The notes: generated from the sequence alone by a model not told the origin. A stretch of DNA of 64,000 bases from Coenobita brevimanus (GCA_032717465.1 CM064713.1:15831565-15895564), one strand, 5' to 3'. Positions 9,612-20,932 are shown, numbered from the stretch's first letter. Translations and numbers: made by a program.

Positions 9612-9890
9612 TTGCAGGCGTGTTGGTGGGAGTTATGTGTGTGGGGGTGAGGGTGTTGGGGATGTGGGTGTGGGTGATGGTGGGAGTTGTTGTGGGGATG
9701 GGATTAGGGTGTGGTAGAGGGGGTGTGGGTGTGTGTAGGTATGGTCACTTGATACTTGTGAGTGTATAAAGGTGGGGTGGATGGGAGGCAGAGTTGTGTG
9801 TCGGGGGGAGGGGAGGGGGCTGTAAGACCTCAAGGAATGTGTGTTGTTTGTATTGGATGTAGGAGGCAGGGGAGGGAGGGGGTGATGATG
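9612..9890 (+). repeat. GT/G-rich low-complexity tract
   Basis: Degenerate gtgtggg/ggtgtggg sequence with strong G bias; no coding signal. Confidence 0.8.
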
Positions 9891-10044
9891 AGAAGGGCGG
9901 ATATTATTGTTCCTCACACCTGTCCACCTTTCTCACACTAACATAACACAGCCACAGGCGCCCACCAAAATTCCCTCAGTGTTCCATCTCTTCTGCCTTT
10001 CACTTTCTTCTGCAGGTTAATATTCTCAGGTTCAGAAAGCATTA

Positions 10045-10502
10045 GTATGTTTTTCTGGCCATAGATTATTTCCTTGTAATTTTCCTCAGCTGGCTAATTT
10101 TCCTGAGAGAGGCTTAGTAAGTTTCTCTGGCCATAGATTATTTCCTTGTCACTCTCCTCGGCTGGCTAATCATCCTAAGCTGAGAGAGGCTTGAAATGTT
10201 TCTCTGGCCATTGATGATTCTCTCTCATATACTGTGTTAGTGAAAAGTGACGGACATGCTCCTAGTGTGAAGGAGACGCAGTGGAATTGTAAAAAGAGGC
10301 TGGATATGTTTCTCTACCCCATAAATGATTAGTATGTGTCTGGGAGGAAAATGACGGACCTGCCCCAAGTGTGAAGTATGCTCAGTAGAATGATAGTGAG
10401 AGGATTGCTATGTTTTCCTGTACATAATGATTCTCTAGTGTGATGCGTCAGGGAAGAAAGTGACGGACATGCTCAAAGTGTGAAGTATGCACAGTGGAAT
10501 AG
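10045..10502 (+). repeat. Degenerate long-unit tandem repeats (about 75 and 105 bp)
   Basis: Two units of about 75 bp begin with tttctctggccatagattat (10050-10200). They are followed by about three units of roughly 100-105 bp sharing gtttctct at one end and agtgacggacatgctc with agtgtgaag at the other. The units diverge by many substitutions, so the array is old. Confidence 0.75.
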
Positions 10503-10885
10503 TATGCCAACTTTTGTCCTTGGCTGTACTTTCTCTCCGTCCATTCCTCCCCCCCCTTATTTCCATTCTTCACGCCATCCTTCTCCTCTTTCATCCCATC
10601 TGGCTACCCTTGGCTCCCACAATTTTCCTTTTCTTTCCCTTCCAGTTTCTCGCCATTTTAGTGTTTCGTGTACTTTGTTATTATGTAAAAATGTTATGAA
10701 TTTATTAATATATTTCCTTTCCTCCCATAGTTTTTGTTTGTTTGTTTCTCTGTCACTTGTATCACTTTTGTTTTATCCAAGTTTGTGCTGTTGTAATTTC
10801 TCTTTTGTTTCCATACGTCTGTTTTTTTCCATTATTTGCATTGAATTTTGTTATGGTTAATTTGGGCAACTGGTTAATGGTTGTA
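10503..10885. other. T-rich sequence, no gene seen
   Basis: T-rich single-copy-looking DNA. Frames here are rich in F, L and S only because of composition. Confidence 0.5.
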
Positions 10886-10888
10886 ATG

Positions 10889-10922
10889 TGTGTGTGTGTG
10901 TGTGTGTGTGTGTCTGTGTGTG
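10889..10922. repeat. (GT)n microsatellite
   Basis: GT dinucleotides with one TCTG interruption. Confidence 0.95.
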
Positions 10923-11145
10923 TAAGAACATTCTGGTGCATATCCGGGAATCACTGCTCCTTCCTCATTCGTGTACTGCCACCACGGAAAGTAAGATCGA
11001 CGTGAGAAGAGTATATATCACATTTAATAATACCGCTTTCCTTCGTATCAGCCAAACATCCACAAGTGTTTACGAATGCGTTATTGGATGGTGGGGAAAT
11101 GGGGCATAATTTTAGAGAGTCAAAAATTGTCATACGCATTTCAGT
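10923..11145. other. No gene seen
   Basis: Unremarkable sequence between simple repeats. Confidence 0.4.
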
Positions 11146-12000
11146 ACACTTTTTTTTCATGGTAGTTTCATTTACGTCTTTCATTTCATCGTTTTTGTGT
11201 CGCTTCCTTGTCTTTTCTCGTCTTCTTTTTTTCTATATATTTTTTCCTTCCCTTATTCTAGCATTATTTCTTTCTTTTTTTTACTTGTTTTTTTTCTTGT
11301 TTTCTCCATTCTCTCTCACCGTCTCTTGTTTTTTTCATTGTTTTCTTTATTCTCTTCCTTCTATGATTTTCTTCCCCCTCTTTTGTCTTTATTTTTTCCC
11401 ATTCTCATCTGTTCCTGATTTTGTGTACTATTTCTTGCATTTTCTTTTAGTCATTCTCTTTCACTGTTCTCTCATTGTTTTTTTTTTTCGCTTCCTCTTT
11501 TTCGATTATATATATATATTCATAATGTTTCGCCCCTGTTCCTTCCTTTTTTTTTTTAATACACTAACTTTCTTCCTTTTTCCTTCCGGGTTTTCATTTT
11601 ATTTTCCTCGTTTCCTTCATTTCACACATTCTTTCATATCTTCTTTCCTCCTCGTCTTTTTCTCTCCTCCCTCTCTCCATTCCCTCCTCCTGTGTATTCC
11701 CTTCTTCCTTCCCTCCCTTCATTCTTTTCTTTTTCCTCCTTACTCCCTTTTCCCTTCCTTCTGTTCCTTTCTTTCTCCCATATTTCCTTCCTTCCATCTC
11801 GCCCTCCCATTCCCTCCTTCTCTCCTCCCTCCGTCCCTCCCTCCCTGTCATTCTTGCCCCTTTCCTCCCTCCCTGCTGCTTCCTCTGGCGCACTTTCTCA
11901 CAGATTCCCCTCTCTTTCTCTCTCTCTCCCTCTCCCTCTCCCCCCTTCCTCCCTTGTGGCACTACAACCTCCCTCACCTCCTACACTGCCACCACCTGTT

Positions 12001-12046
<46 letters not shown>
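11146..12046 (+). repeat. Homopyrimidine tract ending in (CT)n
   Basis: T-rich then C/T-rich low-complexity DNA; perfect (CT)n from about 12003 to 12046. The long frame on the plus strand is F/S/L-only and is rejected as a gene. Confidence 0.9.
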
Positions 12047-12047
<1 letters not shown>

Positions 12048-12111
12048 GTATATACAGTATGTATGTATAATGTGTATATAATTGTATGTCTATAAAATAT
12101 GTATGTTTATA

Positions 12112-12114
<3 letters not shown>

Positions 12115-12159
<45 letters not shown>
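12115..12159. repeat. (GT)n microsatellite
   Basis: Uninterrupted GT, about 44 bp, after a degenerate tatgtata stretch. Confidence 0.97.
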
Positions 12160-12161
<2 letters not shown>

Positions 12162-12288
12162 AGTCAGGATAAGACAGAGTGAAGTGGGACAGATCAGGTT
12201 AAGTTGGGATAGGATTAAAGAAGACAAGATAGAATAGAAAATATTGCTTTGGACAGGATGGGATAGAGTATGGCAGGGTATGGGGGGA

Positions 12289-12494
12289 AGGGGGGTTAGC
12301 AGGGTAGGGTAACATAGCATAGGCATGGGTGGGGTTAGCAGGGTAGGGTAACATAGCATAGGCATGGGTGGGGTTAGCAGGGTAGGGTAACATAGCATAG
12401 GCATGGGTGGGGTTAGCAGGGTAGGGTAACATAGCATAATCATGAGGGGGGTTAGCAGGGTAGAGTAACATAGCATAGGCATGGGTGGGGGTGG
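12289..12494 (+). repeat. 40-bp minisatellite, 5 copies
   Basis: The unit starts gggttagcagggtagggtaa, followed by catagcataggcatgggtgg. Five near-identical copies; the fourth-to-fifth junction has tcatgagg in place of gcatgggt. Confidence 0.95.
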
Positions 12495-12911
12495 GGTAAT
12501 TTAGCATAGAACCAGTTAGAATTAGCACTGAGTTGGTGAGGGTAGTTTAGAGTAATAAAAATGGGTGTAAAGAGAAAGACACTGGTTCTCGTATTGTCAT
12601 GGCCTTATCGGAATTTATACCGTAACGCATTTCCCATAGCGATTTAGTTTGCATATGATACCTAAATATTCTGTTGCGTATTAATGGGTAGAAAGTGGAT
12701 TTGTGTTTATTTATTTATTTATTTATTTGTGTATTATTTTTCCTGTATTTATCCAGCGATGGGCATACGTTCGACAGTCACTTCCCTGAGGACCAGTGTG
12801 CCTCTAGCGTCCCATACACCTTCACATGTCACCACTTCGGCGCTAATGCCCACCGTCCATACTGAATACGTGCTAGGGGTACTTCATTCAGGGCTGGTGT
12901 GGGGGTAGTAG
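12495..12911. other. No gene seen
   Basis: A short ATTT-type repeat near 12706-12728; otherwise no recognised feature. Confidence 0.5.

Positions 12912-12912
<1 letters not shown>

Positions 12913-12966
<54 letters not shown>
12913..12966. repeat. (TC)n microsatellite
   Basis: Uninterrupted TC, about 54 bp. Confidence 0.97.
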
Positions 12967-12970
<4 letters not shown>

Positions 12971-13029
12971 TGTGGGAAATCGAAAGTCTTTGAACGAAAC
13001 TAAAATTATTCACGTTTTCTATGTATAAG

Positions 13030-13097
13030 TGAAGTGGATCGAACTCGCGTCCTTCTACACAGCAAATCATTCATCTAACCACTTGACCCACGTAATG
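13030..13097 (-). mobile_element. tRNA-derived SINE head or tRNA relic
   Basis: On the minus strand an A box TGGGTCAAGTGG (13079-13090) and a B box GTTCGATCC (13036-13044) lie 44 nt apart start to start, the exact geometry of an intron-less tRNA. T-arm and acceptor pairing are poor, so this is not a functional tRNA gene. A tRNA-headed SINE or decayed tRNA copy with an RNA polymerase III promoter is the best reading. Confidence 0.6.
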
Positions 13098-13563
13098 ATA
13101 GGAAGAACTCGGCTTAGATTAATGTCCACTGTCTTTATAAATCATCTGGACATTTACTCTTAGCTTCGTCCAAACCTTCCTCCACCTTCAGATTAACAAG
13201 TAAGGTCCCTAGTTCAGCTGCGAATACGAATACGCGTAGATTAATACCGGTACCTATCGACTGTGGGAGATGCATTTAGCCAGTCGTTAAGTTTTGTTAA
13301 TATCAGTCCCCCCAAGATTACGATCCACCGTCATGTTAACACTCCAAGTCCCTAATGTAATTCTAGGTACAAATAGGATGGGAAGAAGACGTAGAGTAAT
13401 GCCTAGCGACCACACGTGTTAGTGGGATAGTTAATTTTCTAACTCCAACTCTTCCCTTAGAATACTACACGCAACAGTCAGATTTCCAGCCTGGTTCCTA
13501 ATTCTACTTCTGAGTGGATAGGGACTAGGGGAAAACACGCTTTGTCTTACAGCCTGACCGGCA
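13098..13563. other. No gene seen
   Basis: Single-copy-looking. Short phrases (acctatcgactg, gcctagcgacc) resemble 40490-40510 (gcctatcgaccgcac), possibly another dispersed repeat, but the match is too short to call. Confidence 0.4.
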
Positions 13564-13970
13564 AGAGACAGGGTTGGGGGGTGGGGAGGGGGAGAAAAGG
13601 AGAGGGGAGGGGATTGGTTTTGTAGGGGAGGGGAGGGATAGGAAGGGAAGGGGAAGGAAGGGAGGAGAGTAAGGAAATGGGGAAGGGGAGTGTGAGGGGA
13701 GAGGAATGGGGAGGGGAGGGGAGAGGAAAGAAACGGAAGGGAAAGGGGGAGGGGAGTGGAAGAAGAAGGAGAAGGGAAGGGGAGGGGAAGGGGGAGGGGG
13801 GAGGGGAGGGGAAAGGAAGGGAAGGGAAAGGGGGAGGGGAGTGGAAGGGGAAGGAGAAGGGGAGGGGAAGGGCCATGTTGGGGAAATATAGGGAGGGGAG
13901 GGAAGGGAAGGGGAGGGGAGGGGAGGAGCCATGTTGGGGGAATGGGGGGAGGGGAGGGGAGGGGCTTTTA
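13564..13970 (+). repeat. Homopurine (GGGGA-rich) tract
   Basis: G/A-only low-complexity DNA with ggaggggaggg phrases and two copies of gggccatgttggggaa-like sequence (13869, 13927). The homopyrimidine tract that follows makes a strand-switched pair. Confidence 0.9.
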
Positions 13971-14002
13971 TTTCTTTGTTGATGTCCCTGTGACGCAACT
14001 TT

Positions 14003-14238
14003 CCTCCCCTACACTTACCTTCCCTCCCCCTCCCTCCCTCCCTCCCTCCTTATCTCCCCTCCACTGAATTCTCTCCCCCTTTTATTATTCTCCCTCCCTC
14101 CCTCCCTCCCATTCTCTCCTCGTGTTTTATGTCTTCCTTTATTCTCTTCCCTCCTCCTCCTCCTCCTCCTCCTCCTATTTTGAACCTTTTCTCTCTCTCT
14201 CCTCTTCCTCTTCTTTGTTTTCCTTTCCTTCCTCCTCG

Positions 14239-14326
<88 letters not shown>

Positions 14327-14793
14327 ACCCTTTCTGTGTCCTATACATCCACACCTACTGTATCTTTCTCCTCCCTCCCTCTCTCACTGTTCTCTCCCTC
14401 CCCCTTCCTCTCATCTCCCTCTTCTCTCTCCCCCTCTCACGTCCGTCCTCTTATATCTCCATTCCTCCCTTTCTTCCTCTTTTCTCTCCCTAACCCTTCC
14501 TCTCTCCCTTCCTCTTCTGCCTCCCTCCCTCCCTTCCTCTTCGCTCTCCCCTCCCCCCTTCCTCTTTTCTCTTCCTCTTCTCTCTCCCTTCCTCCCTGCT
14601 CCCTCTTCTCTCTGCCTCCCTCCCTGCTCCCTCTTCTCCCTCCCTCCCTCCCTGCTCCCTCTTCTCTCTCCCTCCCTCCCTGCTCCCTCTTCTCTCTCCC
14701 TCCCTCCCTGCTCCCTCTTCTCTCTCTCCCTTCCTCCCTGCTCCCTCTTCTCTCTCCCTCCCTCCCTGCTCCCTCTTGTTTCTCCGTCCCACC

Positions 14794-14832
<39 letters not shown>

Positions 14833-14970
14833 CTTCCTCTTCTTTCTCCTCCCTCTCTCCCTGCTCCTTTTCTCTTCCTTCTACCCTCATTTCCTCTTCT
14901 CTGTCTCTCCCTCCCTTCCTCCCTCTTCTCCCTCCCTCCCTCCCTCCTCCCACTTCTCTCTCCCATACGT
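14003..14970 (+). repeat. Homopyrimidine tract with (TC)n and 23-bp array
   Basis: C/T-only sequence. Perfect (TC)n at about 14239-14321 and 14797-14828. Between them (about 14580-14775) a 22-24-bp unit, ctccctgctccctcttctct with flanking ccctc, repeats about eight times. No coding signal. Confidence 0.9.
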
Positions 14971-15024
14971 TGTGCAAATGTTGAGCAATGTTTGACAGAA
15001 GTCCTTTATCGCTAGGGCATCATT

Positions 15025-15049
15025 AGAGAGAGAGAGAGAGAGAGAGATT
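15025..15049. repeat. (AG)n microsatellite
   Basis: Short uninterrupted AG tract. Confidence 0.9.
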
Positions 15050-15218
15050 CTGTAGTATGTTTCTGTGTATGTATTTTGTGTAAGTGTTGTTGGGTTGTGT
15101 ATGTACGGTGTGTGTATTTTTGTTCGTATGTATTTTCTTATGCAAGGAAGAAGGAACCAAAGGGCATAGCTCGCAAATTCTTCCCTCCAAGGAAAAAAAA
15201 TATAAGAGAGAGTCAAAT

Positions 15219-15611
15219 TCATGATCTGTTCATTTCGAGATGCCTGGACACACTGCGTTTGGAAGACTGGAGATCATAGGAAGCAGGAAATACAGACAGA
15301 GGGAGACAGTTCCAGAGTTGACCTGTTGCATGAATGAAGGACCAGGAGTAACGGTTAATTCTTGCATTAGGGAGTTGGACAGAAAAGGGATGAGAGTTTG
15401 TTGCTAGACGGGTGCTACGCGCCCGCCGTAGTGGTGGAGGGATGCAAGCAGACAGTTCAGAGGAGCAGTGACCATTGAAGTAGCGATAGAAAAGAGATAA
15501 AGATGCAACAGTGCGGCGAAGAGGCAGAGGTTGAAGGGAGACAGTAAGAGGAGGAGAGTTTATGAAAACTCCACCTTGTTGAGAAGAGCTGTATGTGGGG
15601 AGCCTCCTCAC
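15219..15611 (-). pseudogene. LINE family 2 copy 1, ORF2 C-terminal region
   Basis: 130 residues with LRRTVASLSLFYRYF, CSSELSACIPP, VQLPNARINRYSWSF and LWNCLPLSVFPASYDLQS, ending SVSRHLEMNRS. The same peptide blocks occur at 31700-32045 on the plus strand. This is the post-RT C-terminus of a Jockey/CR1-type ORF2. It is separated from the RT domain by frameshifts and by the sequence at 15612-15708. Confidence 0.85.
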
Positions 15612-15708
15612 ATGTTAGAGTTGTACTTTACACAGGGGCGAATAAAACCCGTGTATAAAGGCATCATTTGTGCTGGGGTAAAGAAGGCACGGAGTCGGCT
15701 TTGCACAC

Positions 15709-16248
15709 CTAATATCTTATAGCAGATTTTACAAGAGAGGTAATATGATGTTTCCAAGTTAAATCCCGAGAGAATGAAACCCCAAGTATGTTTAAAGATG
15801 TTTTTGAAGCATTTAAAACAAGAAGATTACTTTTACCCCAATCAGAGATATGAGCCAAGTCAGACATTAGGTGTGCCATAACCTCATCCCTTGTTTGTTG
15901 AAGTAACTGCTGAGATGGACGTTGCGGGAACTGAATGGAAAGGTGAAGGGTGGAGTCATCAGCGTATGAGTGGGTAGGGTTAGAGGTACAGCTTAGAAGG
16001 TCATTGATGAATAAAAGTAAGAGAGTTGGTGACACGACAGAGCCCTGAGGAACACCACTATTGATAGCTCTAGGAGAAGAACGATAGCCGTCTACAACAG
16101 CGGCTATAGAACGACCAGAAAGGAAGCTATAGATGAAGGCACAGATAGAAGGATAGAAACCGTAAGGGGGACGGGTGGAAATTAAAGATTTTTGCCACAC
16201 TCGCTCGAAAAGCCTCTGAGTCAAGTGCAATGGCAAAGCTTTCGCCAA
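15709..16248 (-). pseudogene. LINE family 2 copy 1, reverse transcriptase palm
   Basis: The palm is recognised from RPPYGFYPSICAFIYSFLSGR, SSPRAINSGVPQGSVVSP, LLFINDLLS, SYADDSTLH and the LVLNASKTS block. The catalytic YADD is intact. Upstream, where copy 2 reads LDISKAFDRVWH, this copy has lost the frame (LTQRLFERVW), so motif A with its aspartate is broken. The copy cannot encode an active enzyme. Confidence 0.85.
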
Positions 16249-16618
16249 AGTCTCGAAAGGAGGATAACCAGGAGTCTGAAAGTAGGTGAGAAGCTCGCCA
16301 GTGGAGCGTCCCTGGCGGAACCCATACTGACGATCAGAAAGAAGGTTGTGATAGGAAAGATGCTTTAAAATTTTTGTATTAAGAATTGATTCGAAAACTT
16401 TTGAGATATAGGATGTTAAAGCAATTGGACGATAGTTAGCGGGTTGGGAATGGTCACCCTTCTTTGGGACTGGCTGACTGAGAGCAAACTTCTAGCAAGA
16501 TGGAAAGGTACAAGTTGATAGACAAAGGCGAAAGAGTTTACGTAGGCAGGGTGTAAGCACTGAATATATTTATGTATGTATGATATGTGTGTGTGTACTG
16601 TATATTCATGTATATTAA

Positions 16619-16620
16619 AT

Positions 16621-16659
<39 letters not shown>
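16619..16659. repeat. (TC)n microsatellite
   Basis: TC dinucleotides with one interruption. Confidence 0.95.
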
Positions 16660-16660
<1 letters not shown>

Positions 16661-16741
16661 GTGTGTCTATATGTATGTGTTATAAAATCGTATGTCTTGG
16701 GATTGTGAATGTATTTTTTAAATGTGTGCTCTCCATTGTGA

Positions 16742-16742
<1 letters not shown>

Positions 16743-16805
<63 letters not shown>

Positions 16806-16828
16806 TTCTGTCTGTATATTTGTTTGTC

Positions 16829-16902
<74 letters not shown>

Positions 16903-16927
16903 TTTCTGTCTGTTTGTCTGTGTACGT

Positions 16928-16975
<48 letters not shown>

Positions 16976-17010
16976 CTGTGTGTCTGTGTACGTATGTGTG
17001 TGTGTGTTTA
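16743..17010. repeat. (TG)n compound microsatellite
   Basis: Three long TG runs (about 16744-16802, 16833-16901, 16931-16973) separated by related spacers of the form tctgtctgt-ttgtctgtg. The repeated spacer shows that duplication of a block, not only slippage, built the array. Confidence 0.95.
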
Positions 17011-17149
17011 ATAATGAATCACAGTATGCTTGTTTACACAGCTTTATATATTTTTCTTAAATATCTCCATCACAGTGTTTGTGTGTGTACGTAATTATAT
17101 GTGTACACGTGTGTAAGGGTGGCGTTCCCACGGAGGGGTTTAACGTAGA

Positions 17150-17222
17150 GGGGAGGGAGGGGAAGAAGGAGGGAGGGAGGGAGGGGAAGAAGGCGGGACG
17201 GAGGGAGGGGAGGGAGGGACAT
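17150..17222 (+). repeat. GGGA purine tract
   Basis: Short (GGGA)n low-complexity DNA. Confidence 0.85.
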
Positions 17223-17273
17223 TAGTGCGTGTGTCGGCATTCCAAGTGAGGGAAGGAGGAAACCTGCAGCCTC

Positions 17274-17277
<4 letters not shown>

Positions 17278-17338
<61 letters not shown>

Positions 17339-17990
17339 CCATTTCACTTCCACATTTCCTCCTCCTCCTTCCCGTCTGCTTTTCTCTCCTTCCTTTTCTC
17401 TTCTACTTTCCTCTTCCTTCCTCCCTCCTACTTCCTTTATTCCCGTTTTCTTCTTTCCTTGTCCTCTCCTACTTTCCTCTTCCTTCTTTCCTTCTTCCGT
17501 CTTCATACTTTCCTCTTCCTTCCTTCCTTCTTTCCTTCCCTCCTTCCTTCCTTCCTAATTTTCCCTTCACTTTCCCAGTCTTCAACTTCCTTCATTCAGT
17601 GTCATCGTTTCGTCTGTCATTTTTCCTTCATTATTTTAGTTTGCTTTCCTTTTTTTTCCCTGATTGAATGTTCCTTTTCCTCCTTTTTCCCTCTCCTCTT
17701 CTTTTCTTCATATTTTCCTCTTATTTTTTCCGTCTTTTCTCCATTACTCGTCTTATCTCCCTCCTCCTCCGTATTCCTCATCTCTAAGCATGTTTTCTCC
17801 TCTCTTCTCCTATCCTCTTGTCTTCTCTCCTCTCCTCTCCTCTCCTCTCCAAGTCTCATGTCGTGTCTTTTCTCTTCTTTCCATGTATTCTCTCATCATG
17901 TGTCACCTATTTTCTCTTTTCTCTCTTCGTCCCTTATCTTTCCCCTTCCTCATTTCCTCTTCCTCCTTCCCCCCCCCCCCTCCTAGCACT
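17278..17990 (+). repeat. (CT)n plus homopyrimidine tract
   Basis: Perfect (CT)n to about 17334, then C/T-rich degenerate DNA to a C-run at about 17970. Frames are compositional. Confidence 0.9.
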
Positions 17991-18087
17991 GCGCATGTTG
18001 TCAAGGCCACCACAGTTTCCCGTGACAACAACCCTCCGTTTCCACCACTGCACTCCACCATCTGCATGTTGTCACCGTGTGGGCAGA

Positions 18088-18237
18088 GTGAGGCAGGAGT
18101 AGAGTGAGGAAAGGGTAGAGTGAGGCAAGGATAGAGTGGGACAAGGATAGAGTGAGGCAAGGATAGAGTGGGACAAGGGTAGTGTGAGGCAAGGATAGTG
18201 AAGTAGGGGTAGAGTGAGGCAGGGGACAGAATGGGGC

Positions 18238-18238
<1 letters not shown>
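18088..18238 (+). repeat. 16-18-bp minisatellite (gtagagtgaggcaagg)
   Basis: About eight degenerate copies of gtagagtgaggcaagga, then a poly(T) run (18239-18270). The same phrase recurs at 19530-19675 on the other side of LINE copy 2, so the LINE appears to sit inside or between two parts of one array. Confidence 0.85.
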
Positions 18239-18271
<33 letters not shown>

Positions 18272-18317
18272 AATGCATGGAAGAAGAAGAAGAAAAAGGC
18301 CAGAAGCCCGTAAGATT

Positions 18318-18422
<105 letters not shown>

Positions 18423-18439
18423 TTGTTTATTTATATATA

Positions 18440-19482
18440 AAACAGAGCCATATTCAAGATCTGTCCATTTCGAGATGCCAGGACAGACTGCGTTTGAAAG
18501 ACGGGAGTTCATAGACAGTAAGAAATACAGGTAGAGGAAGTCAGTTCCAGAGTTGACTTGTTGCATACATGAAGGACTGGGAGTAACGGTTAACTCTCGC
18601 ATTGGAGAGTTGGACAGAAAAGGGATGAAGGTTTGTTGCTGGACGGGTGCTGCGTGCCGCCGTAGTGGTGGAGGGATGCAAACAGACAATTTAGAGGAAC
18701 AGCGACCATTGAAGTGGCAACAACTGTGCCGAGGTAAAGCAGGCACGGTCTCGGCTTAGCACACCTAATCTCTTGGAAGAGTTTTTGACAAGTGAGGTAA
18801 TATGATCTTTCCAAGATAAATACTGAGACAATGAGACCCCAAGTATGTTTAAAGATGATGCAGGATTCAGCTGGATATTGTTATAAATTACAAGATCATG
18901 GCGGGTTGATAGGTGTAAGAACTGAGTTTTTGATGCATTAAAACATTATTACTTGTACGCCAGTCAGAGATACGAGCCAAATCTGACATTAGGTGTGCCA
19001 TAGCCTCATCCCTCGTTTGTTGAAGCAACTGCTGAGATGGACGTTGCGGGAACCGAATGGAAAGGTGAAGGGTGGAGTCATCAGCGTATGAGTGGGTAGG
19101 GTTAGTTGTACAGCTTAGAAGGTCATTGATGAATAAAAAGAAGAGAGTTGATGATAGGACAGAGCCATGAGGAACACCACTGTTGATAGCTCTAGGAGAA
19201 GAACGATGGCCGTCTACAACAGCGGCTATAGACCAGAAAGGAAGCTGTAGATGAAGGCACAGTTAGAAATAAACTGTAAGGGGGAAGTTTGGGAATAAAA
19301 GATTTATGCCAGACTCGATCGAAAGCCTTAGAGATGTCAAGTGCAATGGCAAAGCCATCGCCAAAGTCCCGAAAGGAGGATGACCAGGAGTCTGAAAAGT
19401 AGGTGAGAAGATCGCCAGTAGAGCGTCCCTGACGGAACCCATACTGACGATCAGAAGAAGGTTGTGATAGGAAAGATGCTTT
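18440..19482 (-). mobile_element. Non-LTR retrotransposon family 2, copy 2 (minus strand, truncated)
   Basis: Closely related to 15141-16556 in the same orientation. The minus strand reads GDLLTYFSDSWSSS and LDISKAFDRVWHKS with the motif-A aspartate (19336-19338), and YADD at 19077-19088. Stops and small deletions break the frame. Compared with copy 1, about 190 bp is missing near 18725 (equivalent to 15475-15670), while this copy keeps about 75-80 bp near 18855-18930 that copy 1 lacks. Confidence 0.85.
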
Positions 19483-19524
19483 ATTGATTTATTATTTCTT
19501 TTTTAACTGATTAAAAGAAATGAA

Positions 19525-19680
19525 ATAGAAGATGTGAGGCAGGGGGTGAAGTGAGGCAGGAGAAAGAATGGGGCAGGGGGTAGAGTGACGCATGGGACAG
19601 AGTGTGGTAGGGGTGGAGTGAGGCAGGGATAGAGTGAGTCAGGGAGTAGAGTGAGTCAGGAAGTATAGTGAAACTGTCGG
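19525..19680 (+). repeat. Degenerate minisatellite (gaggcaggggtagagtga)
   Basis: About eight 16-18-bp units like those at 18088-18238. See that entry. Confidence 0.8.
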
Positions 19681-19784
19681 TATGGTGATGCACGGTGTCC
19701 CTTACTGCTGTTGCTGTCACGGTGTTGGCAGGCTTGTTTTGGTAAGGCGAGGCGACCTGGTTTTAATTCCTCTCACACTAGGAT

Positions 19785-19835
19785 TTTTTATTATTATTAT
19801 TATTATTATTTTATTTATTTATTTATTTTTTTTTT
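19785..19835. repeat. (ATT)n/(ATTT)n microsatellite
   Basis: Follows a B-box-like phrase ggttttaattcc (19759-19770), compatible with an old SINE whose tail is the ATT run; too decayed to classify. Confidence 0.8.
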
Positions 19836-20075
19836 TGAGGGGGGGTGCTACTGCTGGTCGATGTATTTTTGTACTGTAGGTCAACATGTACATACCTATG
19901 ACTACAGATATTACAAATAAAATTACATTGGCCTTGCTAGAATAGTCTCAGGTGTATATTGTATCAGTGTCGGGATCATGGCCACACAGAGAATGTTATA
20001 GGGTTACCAGTTTGGCCCGTACTGATTAGTGTGTTTGACCTGCAGAGATATCTCGTATGTAAGGCATTGATGAAG

Positions 20076-20077
<2 letters not shown>

Positions 20078-20137
<60 letters not shown>
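20078..20137. repeat. (GT)n microsatellite
   Basis: About 60 bp GT. With the (CA)n at 20176-20218 it forms an inverted pair (see findings). Confidence 0.97.
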
Positions 20138-20139
<2 letters not shown>

Positions 20140-20174
20140 TTAGTTGAAGAAAATGATAGCAGAACAAGAAGGCT

Positions 20175-20175
<1 letters not shown>

Positions 20176-20218
<43 letters not shown>
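20176..20218. repeat. (CA)n microsatellite
   Basis: About 43 bp CA, 38 bp from the preceding GT run. Confidence 0.97.
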
Positions 20219-20220
<2 letters not shown>

Positions 20221-20442
20221 CAGTTCAGGTGTGGTGTGGCTGGTATAGGGGATCCATTAACACCACCATTGCCCCATCCCATAATAATATCAGCGAACCC
20301 AGGGTATGCCAGCGTGACCTACCCTACCTGAGCTGATTATACCATCTTAGTTTTTATCACAGTTCAGGTGTTGTTCTTATAACCTTGTGAGTCAGGGGCG
20401 TGTGGTGGTGGTGGTGTGGTCAGTAGTTATTGTGGTGGTGGT

Positions 20443-20523
20443 GGTTATTATTATTGTTGTTATTTTTATTATTATTATTATTGTTATTATTATTTTATTA
20501 TTTTATAGTTTGTTATTATTATT

Positions 20524-20560
<37 letters not shown>

Positions 20561-20562
20561 TG

Positions 20563-20595
<33 letters not shown>

Positions 20596-20650
20596 TTTAC
20601 CATGATGATGATGATTATTATTACTCCTATTACTATTACTACTACTACTA
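20443..20650. repeat. ATT/AAT/ATG/ACT triplet repeats
   Basis: (ATT)n, then (AAT)n, then (ATT)n again, then GATG and ACT triplets; opposite phases are self-complementary. Confidence 0.95.
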
Positions 20651-20741
20651 CTTCAGTACGAGGGGCTTCCGCAAGATAAAGAAAATACAAAGAAAAAATA
20701 AGAAAAATTGTCACTGTAACTCCAGTGATCCACATGTTGGC

Positions 20742-20932
20742 CTATAGTCCCGTCGGTTAAGGAGACGCCCTAACACCGTTCCCTAAGCGATTTATTTTTG
20801 GATACAGCTGGTTAATACCCTTTTGTACGTTATCTGTGCTGAGTATGGCGATATTGGAGGGATTTACTAACGCAGAAGAGAACAGTAAGGTGTAATGAGC
20901 AAAATAAATCGCCTAGGAAAAGGTGTTAGGGA
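20742..20932 (+). mobile_element. Fold-back MITE family A, copy 1
   Basis: The left end (gtcggttaagg, ccctaacacc, aagcgatttattttt) and right end (aaaataaatcgcctagg, aaaggtgttaggga) are inverted repeats of about 50 bp around an internal block gagtatggcgatatt. No coding capacity. The family recurs at 21055, 36890, 38157, 38556, 39231, 48435 and 52171. A non-autonomous DNA transposon is the likeliest identity, but the target-site duplication is not resolved. Confidence 0.8.

Larger units (their letters stand above)
15141..16556 (-). mobile_element. Non-LTR retrotransposon family 2, copy 1 (minus strand, 5'-truncated)
   Basis: On the minus strand the order is the fingers of a LINE reverse transcriptase (PANYRPIALTSYISKVFES then YGFRQGRSTGELL), palm with SGVPQGSVVSPTLL and YADD (15955-15966), then the C-terminal region ending SRHLEM and a stop, and a 3' UTR matching 32046-32130. 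The same family occurs at 18440-19482 and 31541-32146. Relative to copy 2 it lacks about 75-80 bp near 15806, and motif A is damaged by a frameshift. Confidence 0.88.

Noticed and set aside
13030..13097. Functional tRNA gene
   Set aside because: Promoter boxes have correct spacing, but T-arm and acceptor stems do not pair.
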